NCBI RefSeq assembly: GCF_007830515.1
Contig: NZ_VLKT01000010.1
Span: 1-64,000 of the forward strand
DNA from: Mesorhizobium tianshanense
Lineage (GTDB): Bacteria > Pseudomonadota > Alphaproteobacteria > Rhizobiales > Rhizobiaceae
Direction of reading: 5' to 3'
Length of the DNA stretch: 64,000 nucleotides
This document shows, piece by piece, positions 25,547 through 34,182 of the stretch; position 1 is the first letter of the stretch, and each line of letters begins with the position of its first letter. Below the pieces are notes generated by a model. That model worked only from the letters and a program-made list of their open reading frames with translations, searched no databases and had not been told where the DNA came from. The position numbers were made by a program, and so were the translations under genes.

Positions 25547-27538
25547 CTATTTCTGCCTCATCCGGCGAGGGAAACGCAGCCATCTTTCCTCGACCGGCCT
25601 GGGATGCGCGAGGATGGTGGTGAGCTCGACCGGCAGGCTCGGCGCCAGCGGCTTTTTGGTCGCGATGCCATCCGCGATCGTAACGATGCTGTGGTAGAAT
25701 TCGGCGCCTGAAAGCGATCTTGGCGGCACGGCCTCGTGCATGATTGAGATCACCGTAACGTCTGGACAATTGTCCTTGATCGCCTGATGGAAGGCTATCT
25801 TCCCTTCGGGATCGAGCGCGCCGGTCGCTTCGTCGAGGAACAGCAGCCCCGGCTGCTGCAGCACGATGCGGGCGACAACCAGCTTCTGTTTCTGGCCACC
25901 CGAAAGCACCTGGTCCCAGCTCATTCCCTCACGGCTTTCATCGGCCATGTGTTCGATGAAATCGCCAAGGCCGGCTCTGTGCAGAGCCGATGCGACCTGC
26001 GTGTCGGTGTGATCGCGCTCCGAGCCGGGAAGGCAGACCAGTTGTTTCAGCGAAACCTGCTGCAGCTTGACCTCCTGGGCTGCATAGAAACTATCGATCC
26101 CTTCCGGGAAGACGATGGTGCCGCGGCCATAGGGCCACAAGCCGTTGATCGCCTTGATCAGCGATGTCTTGCCGCAGCCTGATTCACCCTTCAGGAACGT
26201 CCACTCGCCGCGTCGGAAGCGCAGGTTCGCGGCGCTCAGGAAGGGCGCTGCGTCCTCGCCCTGATGCGCCAGCTCCAGCTTCTGGATGGTCAAGCCGAAA
26301 ACCGGGTTCTGGCGATCGTAGCGGAAATCGGAGCAGCCGGTGAGACTGTAGAATTCCTGCGGGCGCTGGACGTTTTCGATAGCGTTGGCGAGTTCGGTCA
26401 CGCGCTGGCTGTTGGCCCGCAGCGCGGCGATGGAAGGCATGACATGGATGAACCACGAACATTGATTGATCAGCGAGTTGACCATCTCGGAGCCGGTTAT
26501 GTAGCCCTTGAGATCGAAACGGTTGTGGATGTAGGGAACGAGGCCCGGCCCGTAGGCGACAATGCGGGCGCCGATGAAATTGTAGACCAGCTCGAACGAA
26601 CGGTAGCCGGTGTTGACGATGTTCAGCTGCGCCCAGGTGCGGTCGATGTCGACGTAAAGCCGGTCGTGCATCGTCTTTTGCACATTCTCGCCCTGTGAGG
26701 CGGCGACGTGGAAACTGCGACGCAGGAACGTGGTCAGCTCGCCGCGATAACTGCCTTCGAACTGCTGCATCCGGACGTTGAGCCGTTCCAGCAGTCTGCC
26801 GAGCTTCACCGCGATCCAGGTGTTCAGCGGCACGTATATGGCGACCGCCAGGAAAGCCAGGACCGCGCTGCCGTAGCTGCCGAGGAACTCCAGCCCTTTC
26901 ACTTCCGCCGAGCTTTCAAGCAGTTTCCGGCCGACAAAATAGAGCGATGTGGCGACAGCCATGACCCCCATGGCGAGGCCGATGGCTCCGCCAGTCATGT
27001 CCTTGATCGATTCCTGGACGCGCTGGTCGATGTTGTCGGGAGCGGCGGTGCCGGACGAACCATGCTGGGCATGGAAATGCGTATGATTGGTGTCGAGCAG
27101 CGCTTCGTTGAAACGGCTGTCCAGCCAGCCGCGCCATTTGCGATGCAGCGTCGCGGAAACAAAGGTGCGGATGCCGGTAAAGCCTGCGTCCTTGAGCACG
27201 ACCAGAAGGACGAGCATGCCGGCGTTGTTGAGCAGCGATGCGAGCGGCGTGGTGTTCGCGGCATCGTGGTAAAAGGCGATCGAGTTGACCAGTTCCCCAG
27301 ATGCCTCGGCGAACCAGACGCCGGCTTTGCTGGAGAGCGCGGTAAACAGTGCGATGACCAGCGTCAGCGTCCAGGCCTCGACCCAGCGGTCCGAGAACCA
27401 GTAGGCCCGCATCAGTCCCCAGAAGCTGCGCATCGGGGAAACCGGTGTCAGGAGCGGAGGCCTTGCGGCACCGCGGAGCCATTTTTCCGATATTGAATGT
27501 CGCTCTGGTCTACCGACCCGAATCACTATCCCGCCCAA
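25547..27538 (-). CDS. SbmA/BacA-like ABC transporter with fused ATPase (BclA-like)
   Basis: The 663-residue protein joins an SbmA/BacA-type membrane domain (about residues 35-400, six spans, with LHRKWRGWLDSRFNEALLDTNHTHFHAQ near its start) to an ABC ATPase domain (Walker A GESGCGKTS, signature SGGQKQKL, Walker B LLFLDEATGALDPEG). This layout matches YddA/Rv1819c and the rhizobial BclA, which takes up antimicrobial and nodule-specific cysteine-rich peptides in some symbionts. Whether this copy does so is inference. The longest start is a TTG at 27538; an in-frame ATG at 27433 (MRSFWGLMRAYW) is the alternative. Confidence 0.87.
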   Translation of the reverse strand: MGGIVIRVGRPERHSISEKWLRGAARPPLLTPVSPMRSFWGLMRAYWFSDRWVEAWTLTLVIALFTALSSKAGVWFAEASGELVNSIAFYHDAANTTPLASLLNNAGMLVLLVVLKDAGFTGIRTFVSATLHRKWRGWLDSRFNEALLDTNHTHFHAQHGSSGTAAPDNIDQRVQESIKDMTGGAIGLAMGVMAVATSLYFVGRKLLESSAEVKGLEFLGSYGSAVLAFLAVAIYVPLNTWIAVKLGRLLERLNVRMQQFEGSYRGELTTFLRRSFHVAASQGENVQKTMHDRLYVDIDRTWAQLNIVNTGYRSFELVYNFIGARIVAYGPGLVPYIHNRFDLKGYITGSEMVNSLINQCSWFIHVMPSIAALRANSQRVTELANAIENVQRPQEFYSLTGCSDFRYDRQNPVFGLTIQKLELAHQGEDAAPFLSAANLRFRRGEWTFLKGESGCGKTSLIKAINGLWPYGRGTIVFPEGIDSFYAAQEVKLQQVSLKQLVCLPGSERDHTDTQVASALHRAGLGDFIEHMADESREGMSWDQVLSGGQKQKLVVARIVLQQPGLLFLDEATGALDPEGKIAFHQAIKDNCPDVTVISIMHEAVPPRSLSGAEFYHSIVTIADGIATKKPLAPSLPVELTTILAHPRPVEERWLRFPRRMRQK

Positions 27539-27922
27539 ACCTCTTTTTGTTTTGTTACAGAGAGTAACACCAATTGATCATTTTCCATTATCTTTTCTTG
27601 GGCGGCGAGAGATTGGCTCGCTCGCCGTTGCCGTCAAGCAACAGAATTTAGCGACCGCAATGTCATGCGGTGTCAGTCCGGGAGGCATATTATCTAATAA
27701 TTTCAGGTAATTGCCAGTTTAGAAATGTGAGAACCGACACCTTGCCCCAAGGGAAGCTCTTCACACAGTTTTGTGAAGGTAAAAGCGTGATCGATCGGCC
27801 AACTCTGTACTGCGGAAGATGTATGCGCGCAAAAACGTGCCGTCTTCCGCGCATCCTTGTTGCCATGTTGACCTGGTGGCGGTGGGAAAAGTGATCGAAA
27901 ACGGCGTTGGCCGAGGCGCTAT
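27539..27922. other. Intergenic region upstream of the BacA-like transporter
   Basis: These 384 AT-richer bases hold the promoter region of the BacA-like transporter, including the inverted repeat described separately. A 74-codon plus-strand ORF (27670-27894) has no recognisable sequence or good ribosome-binding site and is not called as a gene. Confidence 0.5.
27553..27569. promoter_or_regulatory. Operator-like inverted repeat TGTTAC-N5-GTAACA
   Basis: TGTTAC at 27553-27558 is matched by GTAACA at 27564-27569 with AGAGA between. It is 15 bases upstream of the longest reading of the BacA-like transporter gene, so it may be an operator or part of the 5' leader. No regulator gene is adjacent, so the binding protein is unknown. 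Confidence 0.5.
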
Positions 27923-28603
27923 TCAGTTCGCCTTCTCCAGCTCACCCCGCGCCTTGGCCGCCGCAACCTGGCGAATGGCGTCGGTGAGCGTATCGGCGTC
28001 CTGCGCGCCCATTACCGCATACTTGCCTTCAAGCAGGAAGCACGGCACGCCTGAGACACCCATGCGCGAAGCGGTGGCGATTTCGGTGCGCACCGCCTCG
28101 ACGTCGGCGTCTGTCGGCAAAAGCGTCTCGACCACGGATGCATCCATGCCGGCCTCACGGGCGGCTTTGATCAACACGACGTGATCGCCAAGATTTGCGC
28201 CTTCCTCGAAATTCAACTGGAACAGACGCCGCACCAGCCGGTTCTGCACGACCTCGCCAGCAGCACCAGCCCAGCGGATGACGCGGTGCGCGTTCAGCGT
28301 GTTGGGCGCGACCTTGACGGCGGCAAACGCGAAGTTGATTCCCTCGGCTTCACCCAGGGGCTCGATGCGGGCGTGGATTTCGCGGATGCGTTCGTCACTG
28401 CCGAACTTGGCCACCATGTATTCGCGGCGATCCTTGCCTTCTGGCGGGATAGTCGGGTCAAGCTGGAACGGCCGCCAGCGTATGTGCACGTCGACACCGC
28501 TTGCCGCGGCAATCGCCTTGTCGAGCCGCTTCTGGCCGATGAAGCACCACGGGCAGACGACATCGGACACGACATCGACGGTGATGGAGTTCAACGCGCT
28601 CAT
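27923..28603 (-). CDS. DsbA-family oxidoreductase (FrnE-like)
   Basis: The 226-residue protein is a thioredoxin-fold DsbA-type protein of the FrnE subfamily: SDVVCPWCFIG with Cys17 and Cys20, an inserted helical domain, and the cis-proline segment GVSGVPCFLL. It has no signal peptide, so it should act in the cytosol as a disulfide isomerase or 2-hydroxychromene-2-carboxylate-isomerase-like enzyme. The ATG at 28603 is used; longer readings enter the YejA gene region. It is 40 bases downstream of the YejA-type gene on the same strand. Confidence 0.88.
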   Translation of the reverse strand: MSALNSITVDVVSDVVCPWCFIGQKRLDKAIAAASGVDVHIRWRPFQLDPTIPPEGKDRREYMVAKFGSDERIREIHARIEPLGEAEGINFAFAAVKVAPNTLNAHRVIRWAGAAGEVVQNRLVRRLFQLNFEEGANLGDHVVLIKAAREAGMDASVVETLLPTDADVEAVRTEIATASRMGVSGVPCFLLEGKYAVMGAQDADTLTDAIRQVAAAKARGELEKAN

Positions 28604-28643
28604 CTTCGTCTCCAATGCTGACGCGGACCTTCGGTTCGGGTCC

Positions 28644-30464
28644 TTAGTCCGCCTTGCGCCACCATGTAGGCAATCGATAGCCTGATATGGGCGTCTTTTG
28701 CGGATGTTCCAGATAGTTCCAGTAGGCAAGCCATTGCTGCGTGTTGTGCTGCATCGGAACCATGTAGTTGCCGGAGATCAGCAATCTGTCGAGAACCCGG
28801 ACGGCGGCAACATAATCCTCGCGGCTGCGGGCCTCGAGCATAGCCTCGAGCGCGGCATCCACCGCCGGATCGGCGACGCCGGCAAGATTGAATGACCCTT
28901 CGGCATTGGCGGCAGCGGATCCCCAACGCCCGAGCTGTTCGATGCCGGGCGACAGTGAGTTCTCGAAACCGCTGGCGCCGATCAGCACCTCGAAATCGAA
29001 ACGTTGCTTGCGCGACTGGATCTGGTCGCCGTCAAGGCTGCGGATGGTGACATCGATGCCGATCTTTCCCAGCGTGCGCTGGTAGATGGCGGCAAGGCGC
29101 TCCTCGTGCTGCGAGGCGATCAGGATCTCGAAACCGAAGGGCTTCCCCCCGGGATCGAGCATCGCTCCATCCTGCAAAGTATAGCCCGCGCCCTTCAATA
29201 TATCGAAGGCGGCCTTCAGCACCTTGCGGTCCTGGCCTGAACCGTCGGCAACGGGTGGCCGCCAGGTGCCGTCCATGACATCGGCCGGCACACGGCCGGG
29301 GTAGGGTGCCAGAAGCACCTTTTCCCTGTCGTCGGCAGGATGGCCGAGCGCGGAAAGCTCGGAATTCTGCCAGTAGCTCATGGTGCGCATGTACTTGCCG
29401 CCAAACAGGTTCTTGTTGGCCCATTCGAAGTCGTAGAGCATGCCGAGCGCGCGTCGAACGACTGGATCGGAAAACTTCTGCAGCCGTGTGTTGAACAGGA
29501 ACCCCGTCACCACTGGCGGGATGCCGGTCTCGAACGTTTCGGCGATCACATCGCCCTTGTGGAAGGCCGGGAAATCGAGATCGCGCTCGCGCTTGACCGG
29601 ATCGCTGTCGTCATCGATGGCGCAGATGCCTTTCTTGAAAGCTTCCAGCTTGGCGTTGGCATTGAGGAAATATTCGATGGTGATCTGGTCGTAATTGTCG
29701 AAACCGCGCTTGGCGGGGACGTCCTTGCCCCAATAATCCGGGTTGCGCTTGAACACGATGCGCTGACCGGGCGCCACTTGCGCCACGGTGTAAGGCCCAC
29801 TGCCGATCACGGGTTTCAGCGTGGTCCTGTCGAAGGTCTCCTTGTCGAAAGCGTGCTTCGGCACAATTGGCGTCAGCGCGATAATCAACGGAGTCTCGCG
29901 GTTGGCGTTCTCATTGAATGTGAAGCGCACGCTGCGGTCGCCGGTTTTTTCGAGTTTGGCGACCATGCTCATGCGAGCGCTGTAAGGTGGCCGGCCTTTC
30001 TCGGTAAAGACGTCGTAAGTGAACAGCACGTCTTCCGCAGTCACCGGTTGGCCATCCGACCATTTGGCCCTCGGGTCGAGGTGGAATTCGATGCTCTTGC
30101 GCTCCGGGTCCATGTCGGCAGTGTCTGCAAGCAGGCCGTAAAGACTGAAGGCTTCATCGTCATTGCGCTGCATCAACGGCTCGAAGACGAGATTGCCGAA
30201 GATCTTGTCAATCACGCCGCGCGCCGTCGTACGCAGGCTTTTCAGGATGAACGGATTGAGATTGTCGAAGCTGCCGACGACGCAATAGGTGATGCGGCCG
30301 CCCTTGGGCGCATCGGGATTGACGTAGCTGAAATGCGTATAGTCGGCCGGCAGCGCCGGTTCACCTTGCATGGCGATCGCGTGTTTCGGCTCCGACAGAG
30401 CTGGCTGGGGCGAAAGGGTGACGAACGAGATCGCGGTGATCAGCCAAACAAGAACGCGGCCCAT
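28644..30464 (-). CDS. YejA-type extracellular solute-binding protein (family 5)
   Basis: The 606-residue periplasmic protein has a signal peptide ending PALS and the YejA start HAIAMQGEPALPADYTHFSY followed by VNPDAPKGG. It carries the family-5 oligopeptide-binding fold throughout (SDGQPVTAEDVLFTYDVF, VIGSGPYTVAQVAPGQRIVF). YejA delivers peptides such as microcin C to the YejBEF permease, and the Yej system contributes to nodule-peptide uptake in Sinorhizobium. No yejB, yejE or yejF gene is present here, so it is either an orphan or the permease genes are elsewhere. Confidence 0.87.
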   Translation of the reverse strand: MGRVLVWLITAISFVTLSPQPALSEPKHAIAMQGEPALPADYTHFSYVNPDAPKGGRITYCVVGSFDNLNPFILKSLRTTARGVIDKIFGNLVFEPLMQRNDDEAFSLYGLLADTADMDPERKSIEFHLDPRAKWSDGQPVTAEDVLFTYDVFTEKGRPPYSARMSMVAKLEKTGDRSVRFTFNENANRETPLIIALTPIVPKHAFDKETFDRTTLKPVIGSGPYTVAQVAPGQRIVFKRNPDYWGKDVPAKRGFDNYDQITIEYFLNANAKLEAFKKGICAIDDDSDPVKRERDLDFPAFHKGDVIAETFETGIPPVVTGFLFNTRLQKFSDPVVRRALGMLYDFEWANKNLFGGKYMRTMSYWQNSELSALGHPADDREKVLLAPYPGRVPADVMDGTWRPPVADGSGQDRKVLKAAFDILKGAGYTLQDGAMLDPGGKPFGFEILIASQHEERLAAIYQRTLGKIGIDVTIRSLDGDQIQSRKQRFDFEVLIGASGFENSLSPGIEQLGRWGSAAANAEGSFNLAGVADPAVDAALEAMLEARSREDYVAAVRVLDRLLISGNYMVPMQHNTQQWLAYWNYLEHPQKTPISGYRLPTWWRKAD

Positions 30465-30695
30465 GACCGTCTCCTTACTGGGTCGGCTTTATGATTCGGA
30501 GCGCACCCTAACACGAGCCGGCTGCCTGCCGGCCAATCGTGAATTCAAGAATTGCGAGTATCGGGCTGGATTCGGCACCGCTTGCAGTGTAACACGCCGT
30601 CCGAGTCATTCTGTTGCCTCATTTTGGCAACAGGTAGCAGGACCACACGGCGCGAAGAAGCCGGGTCCGGGATCATTTGAGAGGAAGTGCACGAC

Positions 30696-31325
30696 ATGAC
30701 GAGCCTGAACAGCAACGCGTACCGCCTTTCGGTCATTGCCGCTGGCGTGGTCGGCTTTCTGGGTGCACAACTTCCCGCTGCTTTTGCGCAGCAGCAACAA
30801 CAGATTCCGCAGGGCTGGTTCAAAGCCTGCACCAAGCAGGAAGACGTCGACATCTGCAATGTCCAGAACATCACCACTGCCGGCAACGGCCAGCTCGTCA
30901 CCGGCGTCAGCCTGATCGAATTGAAGGGCAAGGTGAACCGCAAGGTGTTCCAGGTGACGGTTCCGACCGGCCGTCTGGTCCCTCCCGGCATCGGCCTTCA
31001 GATCGATGGCGGCAAGGCGCAGAAGCTCGATTATGTTATCTGCTTTCCCGACCGGTGCGTGGCGGAAGTGCCGCTGACCGACCAGCTCGTCAATTCCTTC
31101 AAGAAGGGTTCGAACTTGACGCTGACCTCGGTCAATTTCCAGAACCAGCCGAACCCGATCAAGATCGCGCTGACCGGCTTCAGCGGCGCCTTCGACGGTC
31201 CTCCGCTGCAGCAGTCCGACATCGAGGATCGGCAGAAGAAGCTTCAGGATTTCGTTGCCAAGAACAATCAGGACTTCGCCAAGAAGCTCAAGGAAGAGCA
31301 GGACAAGGCGAAGGTCGCCAACTGA
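30696..31325 (+). CDS. Invasion-associated locus B (IalB) family protein
   Basis: The 209-residue protein has a signal peptide ending FAQ, a glutamine-rich start, then the IalB fold: GWFKACTKQEDVDICNVQN, FQVTVPTGRLVPPGI, CFPDRCVAEVPL, which include paired cysteines. A charged helical tail rich in Lys and Gln closes it. In Bartonella and Brucella IalB helps host-cell entry; in rhizobia the family is widespread in the cell envelope and its role is unclear. GAGAGGAA precedes the ATG at 30696; a GTG nine bases upstream is less well placed. Confidence 0.87.
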   Translation: MTSLNSNAYRLSVIAAGVVGFLGAQLPAAFAQQQQQIPQGWFKACTKQEDVDICNVQNITTAGNGQLVTGVSLIELKGKVNRKVFQVTVPTGRLVPPGIGLQIDGGKAQKLDYVICFPDRCVAEVPLTDQLVNSFKKGSNLTLTSVNFQNQPNPIKIALTGFSGAFDGPPLQQSDIEDRQKKLQDFVAKNNQDFAKKLKEEQDKAKVAN

Positions 31326-31365
31326 TCGCCCCAAGGGGCCAAACGAGACATTTCCCATGCCTAGG

Positions 31366-31393
31366 AAAAAGCGGGGTCATGCCCCGCTTTTTT
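31366..31393 (+). terminator. Rho-independent terminator of the IalB gene
   Basis: AAAAAGCGGGG at 31366-31376 and CCCCGC followed by six T residues (31382-31393) form a classic GC stem with flanking A and T tracts, about 40 bases after the IalB stop. The symmetric A and T tracts would let it work for the convergent hspQ gene too. Confidence 0.9.
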
Positions 31394-31417
31394 CGTTCCG
31401 GCCGCCATCCCGCAAGA

Positions 31418-31741
31418 TCAGTGTCTTGATCGGCGTTTCGGCTCGTAACGTCCGTCCGGTTTCTTGTCGAACATCTCGCCGATCTGCGGATGCCGTACCG
31501 GTTCGCCAGACTGATCCTCGAGCAGGTTCTGCTCCGACACGTAAGCGATATATTCGGTTTCCGAATTCTCGGCGAGCAGATGGTAGAACGGCTGGTCTTT
31601 GCGCGGGCGCGCCTCCGCGGGGATCGCCTCGTACCATTCGTCCGAGTTGGCGAATTGCGGGTCGACATCAAAAATGATGCCGCGGAATGGAAACAGCCGG
31701 TGGCGAACAACCTGCCCGATCGAGAATTTCGCTGTTTTCAT
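31418..31741 (-). CDS. hspQ: Heat shock protein HspQ
   Basis: HspQ (YccV-like) is a small hemimethylated-DNA-binding and protease-specificity factor. The 107-residue protein carries its hallmark FSIGQVVRHRLFPFRGIIFDVDP, WYEAIP, KDQPFYHLLAEN and YVSEQNLLED segments. The start at ATG 31741 gives the normal length of about 105 residues; the longer reading adds non-conserved sequence. The gene converges on the IalB gene across a shared terminator. Confidence 0.93.
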   Translation of the reverse strand: MKTAKFSIGQVVRHRLFPFRGIIFDVDPQFANSDEWYEAIPAEARPRKDQPFYHLLAENSETEYIAYVSEQNLLEDQSGEPVRHPQIGEMFDKKPDGRYEPKRRSRH

Positions 31742-31965
31742 CGTACTCACCACTTGAACCCCAAGAGTGCCGCGCTTCCTTGGTTGCGCAAAAAGACGCT
31801 CTAAGACTTTGAATCTACACACCACGCTACAAAAAATCGAGCCCGACTTTAGGGCTGATGCATAAGCTCTATTGGCGCAGACTCAGCATCAATCCAATGC
31901 CGAAGCGCTTGACGCCCCATCACGCCACGGGCTAGCCCCGCCCGAGAGTTCCGCGCCGGCACAAA

Positions 31966-32928
31966 ATGTCAGACATCATCGGTTTTGTTCTTCCGTTCTT
32001 CGGGTTGATTTTCATGGGTTTCCTGGTGGCGCGCATCACCAGGCAGCCGTTGGAAGCGCTCGGCTGGATGAACACCTTCATCGTCTATGTCGCGCTCCCT
32101 GCGTTATTCTTCCAACTGCTTGCAAAAACGCCGTTCGAGCGGCTGACGGAATGGAGCTTCATCCTCGGCTCGGTGGTGTCGACCTACACGATCTTTTCGC
32201 TGATGTTCGCATGGTCGGTGCTGACCTCGCGGGGCGAGATCGCGCAATCGACCATCAAGGCGCTCGCCGCCGCTTATGGCAATATCGGCTATATGGGACC
32301 GGGGCTTGCGCTGCTGGCGTTCGGCAACGACGCGGCGGTGCCCGTGGCTCTGATCTTCTGTTTCGAAAACATCATCCATTTCGCCGTCGCGCCGATGATG
32401 ATGGCACTTTCCGGGGACGACAAGACATCGCCGTTGCAGCTCGTTCTGGGCGTTCTCAGGAAGATCGTGCTGCACCCGTTCATCATTGCGACCGCCATGG
32501 GGGTGGCTGCCGCCTATATCAGCTTTCGCCCGCCCGAACCGGTTGAGCGCTTCCTCGAATATCTTTCCGGCGCCGCGGCTCCCTGCGCTCTGTTCGCCAT
32601 GGGTGTCACCCTGGCGCTCAGGCCACTCAATCGCATCCCGCACGAATTGGCGGTGATCGCCGCATTGAAGCTGATCCTGCACCCGTTGCTGTGCTATGTC
32701 GTGCTGAGTTGGGTCGGCGATTTTTCCGAGACCTGGCTGTTTTCGGCGGTGCTGCTGGCGGCATTGCCGACCGCAACCAACGTCTTCGTCATCGCCCAGC
32801 AATATGGCGTCTGGGTGCAACGTGCCTCAGCCAGCGTGCTGATCACCACTTGCCTCTCGGTCATGACGGTGACCGGGCTGCTCTACATGATCCGTCAGGG
32901 CGTGCTACCCCCGGACCTGTTTCCTTAA
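31966..32928 (+). CDS. AEC-family transporter (auxin efflux carrier superfamily)
   Basis: The 320-residue membrane protein has ten predicted spans in two halves, beginning IIGFVLPFFGLIFMGFLVARI, with the conserved NIGYMGPGLALLAFG segment in the first half and LPTATNVFVIAQQYGV near the end, both hallmarks of AEC permeases. Members export malonate, malate or other organic acids; the substrate here is unknown. It is convergent with the UbiH-type gene and overlaps its last 24 bases. Confidence 0.88.
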   Translation: MSDIIGFVLPFFGLIFMGFLVARITRQPLEALGWMNTFIVYVALPALFFQLLAKTPFERLTEWSFILGSVVSTYTIFSLMFAWSVLTSRGEIAQSTIKALAAAYGNIGYMGPGLALLAFGNDAAVPVALIFCFENIIHFAVAPMMMALSGDDKTSPLQLVLGVLRKIVLHPFIIATAMGVAAAYISFRPPEPVERFLEYLSGAAAPCALFAMGVTLALRPLNRIPHELAVIAALKLILHPLLCYVVLSWVGDFSETWLFSAVLLAALPTATNVFVIAQQYGVWVQRASASVLITTCLSVMTVTGLLYMIRQGVLPPDLFP

Positions 32929-34182
32929 GCCGCCGGCAAGCGCCGCAAAACCACTGCCGGGCCGCATCCCCTCGCGCATGAAAAAGGTGCGAAGCGGCGC
33001 GAAGCCGCCGAGCACGCCGAGGCCGGCGCTGCGCGCCATCTGTGCCGGCAGCATGTCCGAGAGCAGCGACTTGTTGAGCAGATTGACCGCGCTGCTGCGT
33101 GCCAGAATGTCGGGCCGCCGCCTGAAATCATATGCTGCGAGCGCCTTGACGGCGCCTGGATCTTCCCTGTTTTTGCAAGAAATTCCAATCAGATCGTCGA
33201 TATCCCTGATACCAAGGTTGAGACCTTGCGCGCCAATCGGCGGAAACACGTGGGCGGCTTCGCCGACAAGCGCCACCCGGTTTCGCGCGAAGCACCGGGG
33301 CGTCACGCCCGAAAGCGGATAGATCTGCCGGCCGGCCTCCACGGACACCCGCCCCAGCATCGATTGCATCCGCTGCTCGATCCGCTTCGAAAGCGTGGCA
33401 TCGTCCAGTGCGGCGAGCTCTTTCGCTGTTTCCGGTTCCACCACCCAGACAAGACTGGACCGGTTGCCGGGCAGGGGGACCTGGGTGAACGGGCCGGTCT
33501 CGGTGTGGAATTCGGTCGAGGTGAAGGCATGGTCGCTGCGGTGGCCGAAATTGAGAACCAATGCCGCCTGCGGATAGGATCGGGCGGATGTCGAGATGCC
33601 GGCAGCCTCGCGGGCCGGCGACAGACGCCCGTCGGCAGCGACCGCCAGCGATGCTGCGATCTCACTGCCGTCAGACAGGACGGCATGGGCATGATCGGCG
33701 TCGAGGCGCCAGGTTTCCACCATCGACTTTCGCCATTCGACGCCGGGATGCGCTGCAACGACCTCGGCAAGCGCGGGGTTGAGCGCGCCGTTGGGCAAAT
33801 TCAGCCCGAACTGCTCCTCGCCGATTTCACTGGCGCGAAAAATGACCACCGGACTGCGGATCAGCCGGCTGGTTGCATCGACGATGCGCATCACCTTCAG
33901 CGGTGCTGCCTGGGGTCTCACCGCGCTGAGGACGCCCAAGCGCTCGAGGATATTCAGGGCAGGGTTCATCAAGGCCGTCGTGCGGCCGTCCTGGCCGTTT
34001 GCCTCAGGGCCGACGAGCGTCACGGGAAAGCCGGCATCCGCGAAGCCAAGTGCTGCGATCAGTCCCGCCGGGCCGCTGCCGGCAACCAGTATCCGTGCTG
34101 TCTCACGATGATCCAAAATTCGGCTTCCCGATTGCGAGGCGAGGCGGTCGGTCCGACCTGGTGAGGATATAGGCCCTATCAT
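32905..34182 (-). CDS. UbiH/UbiF/Coq6-family FAD-dependent hydroxylase
   Basis: The enzyme, up to 425 residues, hydroxylates the ubiquinone ring or a similar aromatic. It has the FAD-binding GSGPAGLIAALGFADAGF, the second FAD/NAD motif VAADGRLSPARE and the C-terminal NRVALVGEAAHVFPPIGAQGLNLGIRD signature. The ATG at 34182 has no good ribosome-binding site and its 20 extra residues are not conserved in style; a TTG at 34116 with GGAAG seven bases upstream would give 403 residues, the family's usual size. Both are possible. Confidence 0.87.
   Translation of the reverse strand: MIGPISSPGRTDRLASQSGSRILDHRETARILVAGSGPAGLIAALGFADAGFPVTLVGPEANGQDGRTTALMNPALNILERLGVLSAVRPQAAPLKVMRIVDATSRLIRSPVVIFRASEIGEEQFGLNLPNGALNPALAEVVAAHPGVEWRKSMVETWRLDADHAHAVLSDGSEIAASLAVAADGRLSPAREAAGISTSARSYPQAALVLNFGHRSDHAFTSTEFHTETGPFTQVPLPGNRSSLVWVVEPETAKELAALDDATLSKRIEQRMQSMLGRVSVEAGRQIYPLSGVTPRCFARNRVALVGEAAHVFPPIGAQGLNLGIRDIDDLIGISCKNREDPGAVKALAAYDFRRRPDILARSSAVNLLNKSLLSDMLPAQMARSAGLGVLGGFAPLRTFFMREGMRPGSGFAALAGGLRKQVRG

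Noticed and set aside
27670..27894. 74-codon ORF between the BacA-like transporter and the FrnE-type gene
   Set aside because: No ribosome-binding site, odd composition and no recognisable sequence; kept as intergenic.
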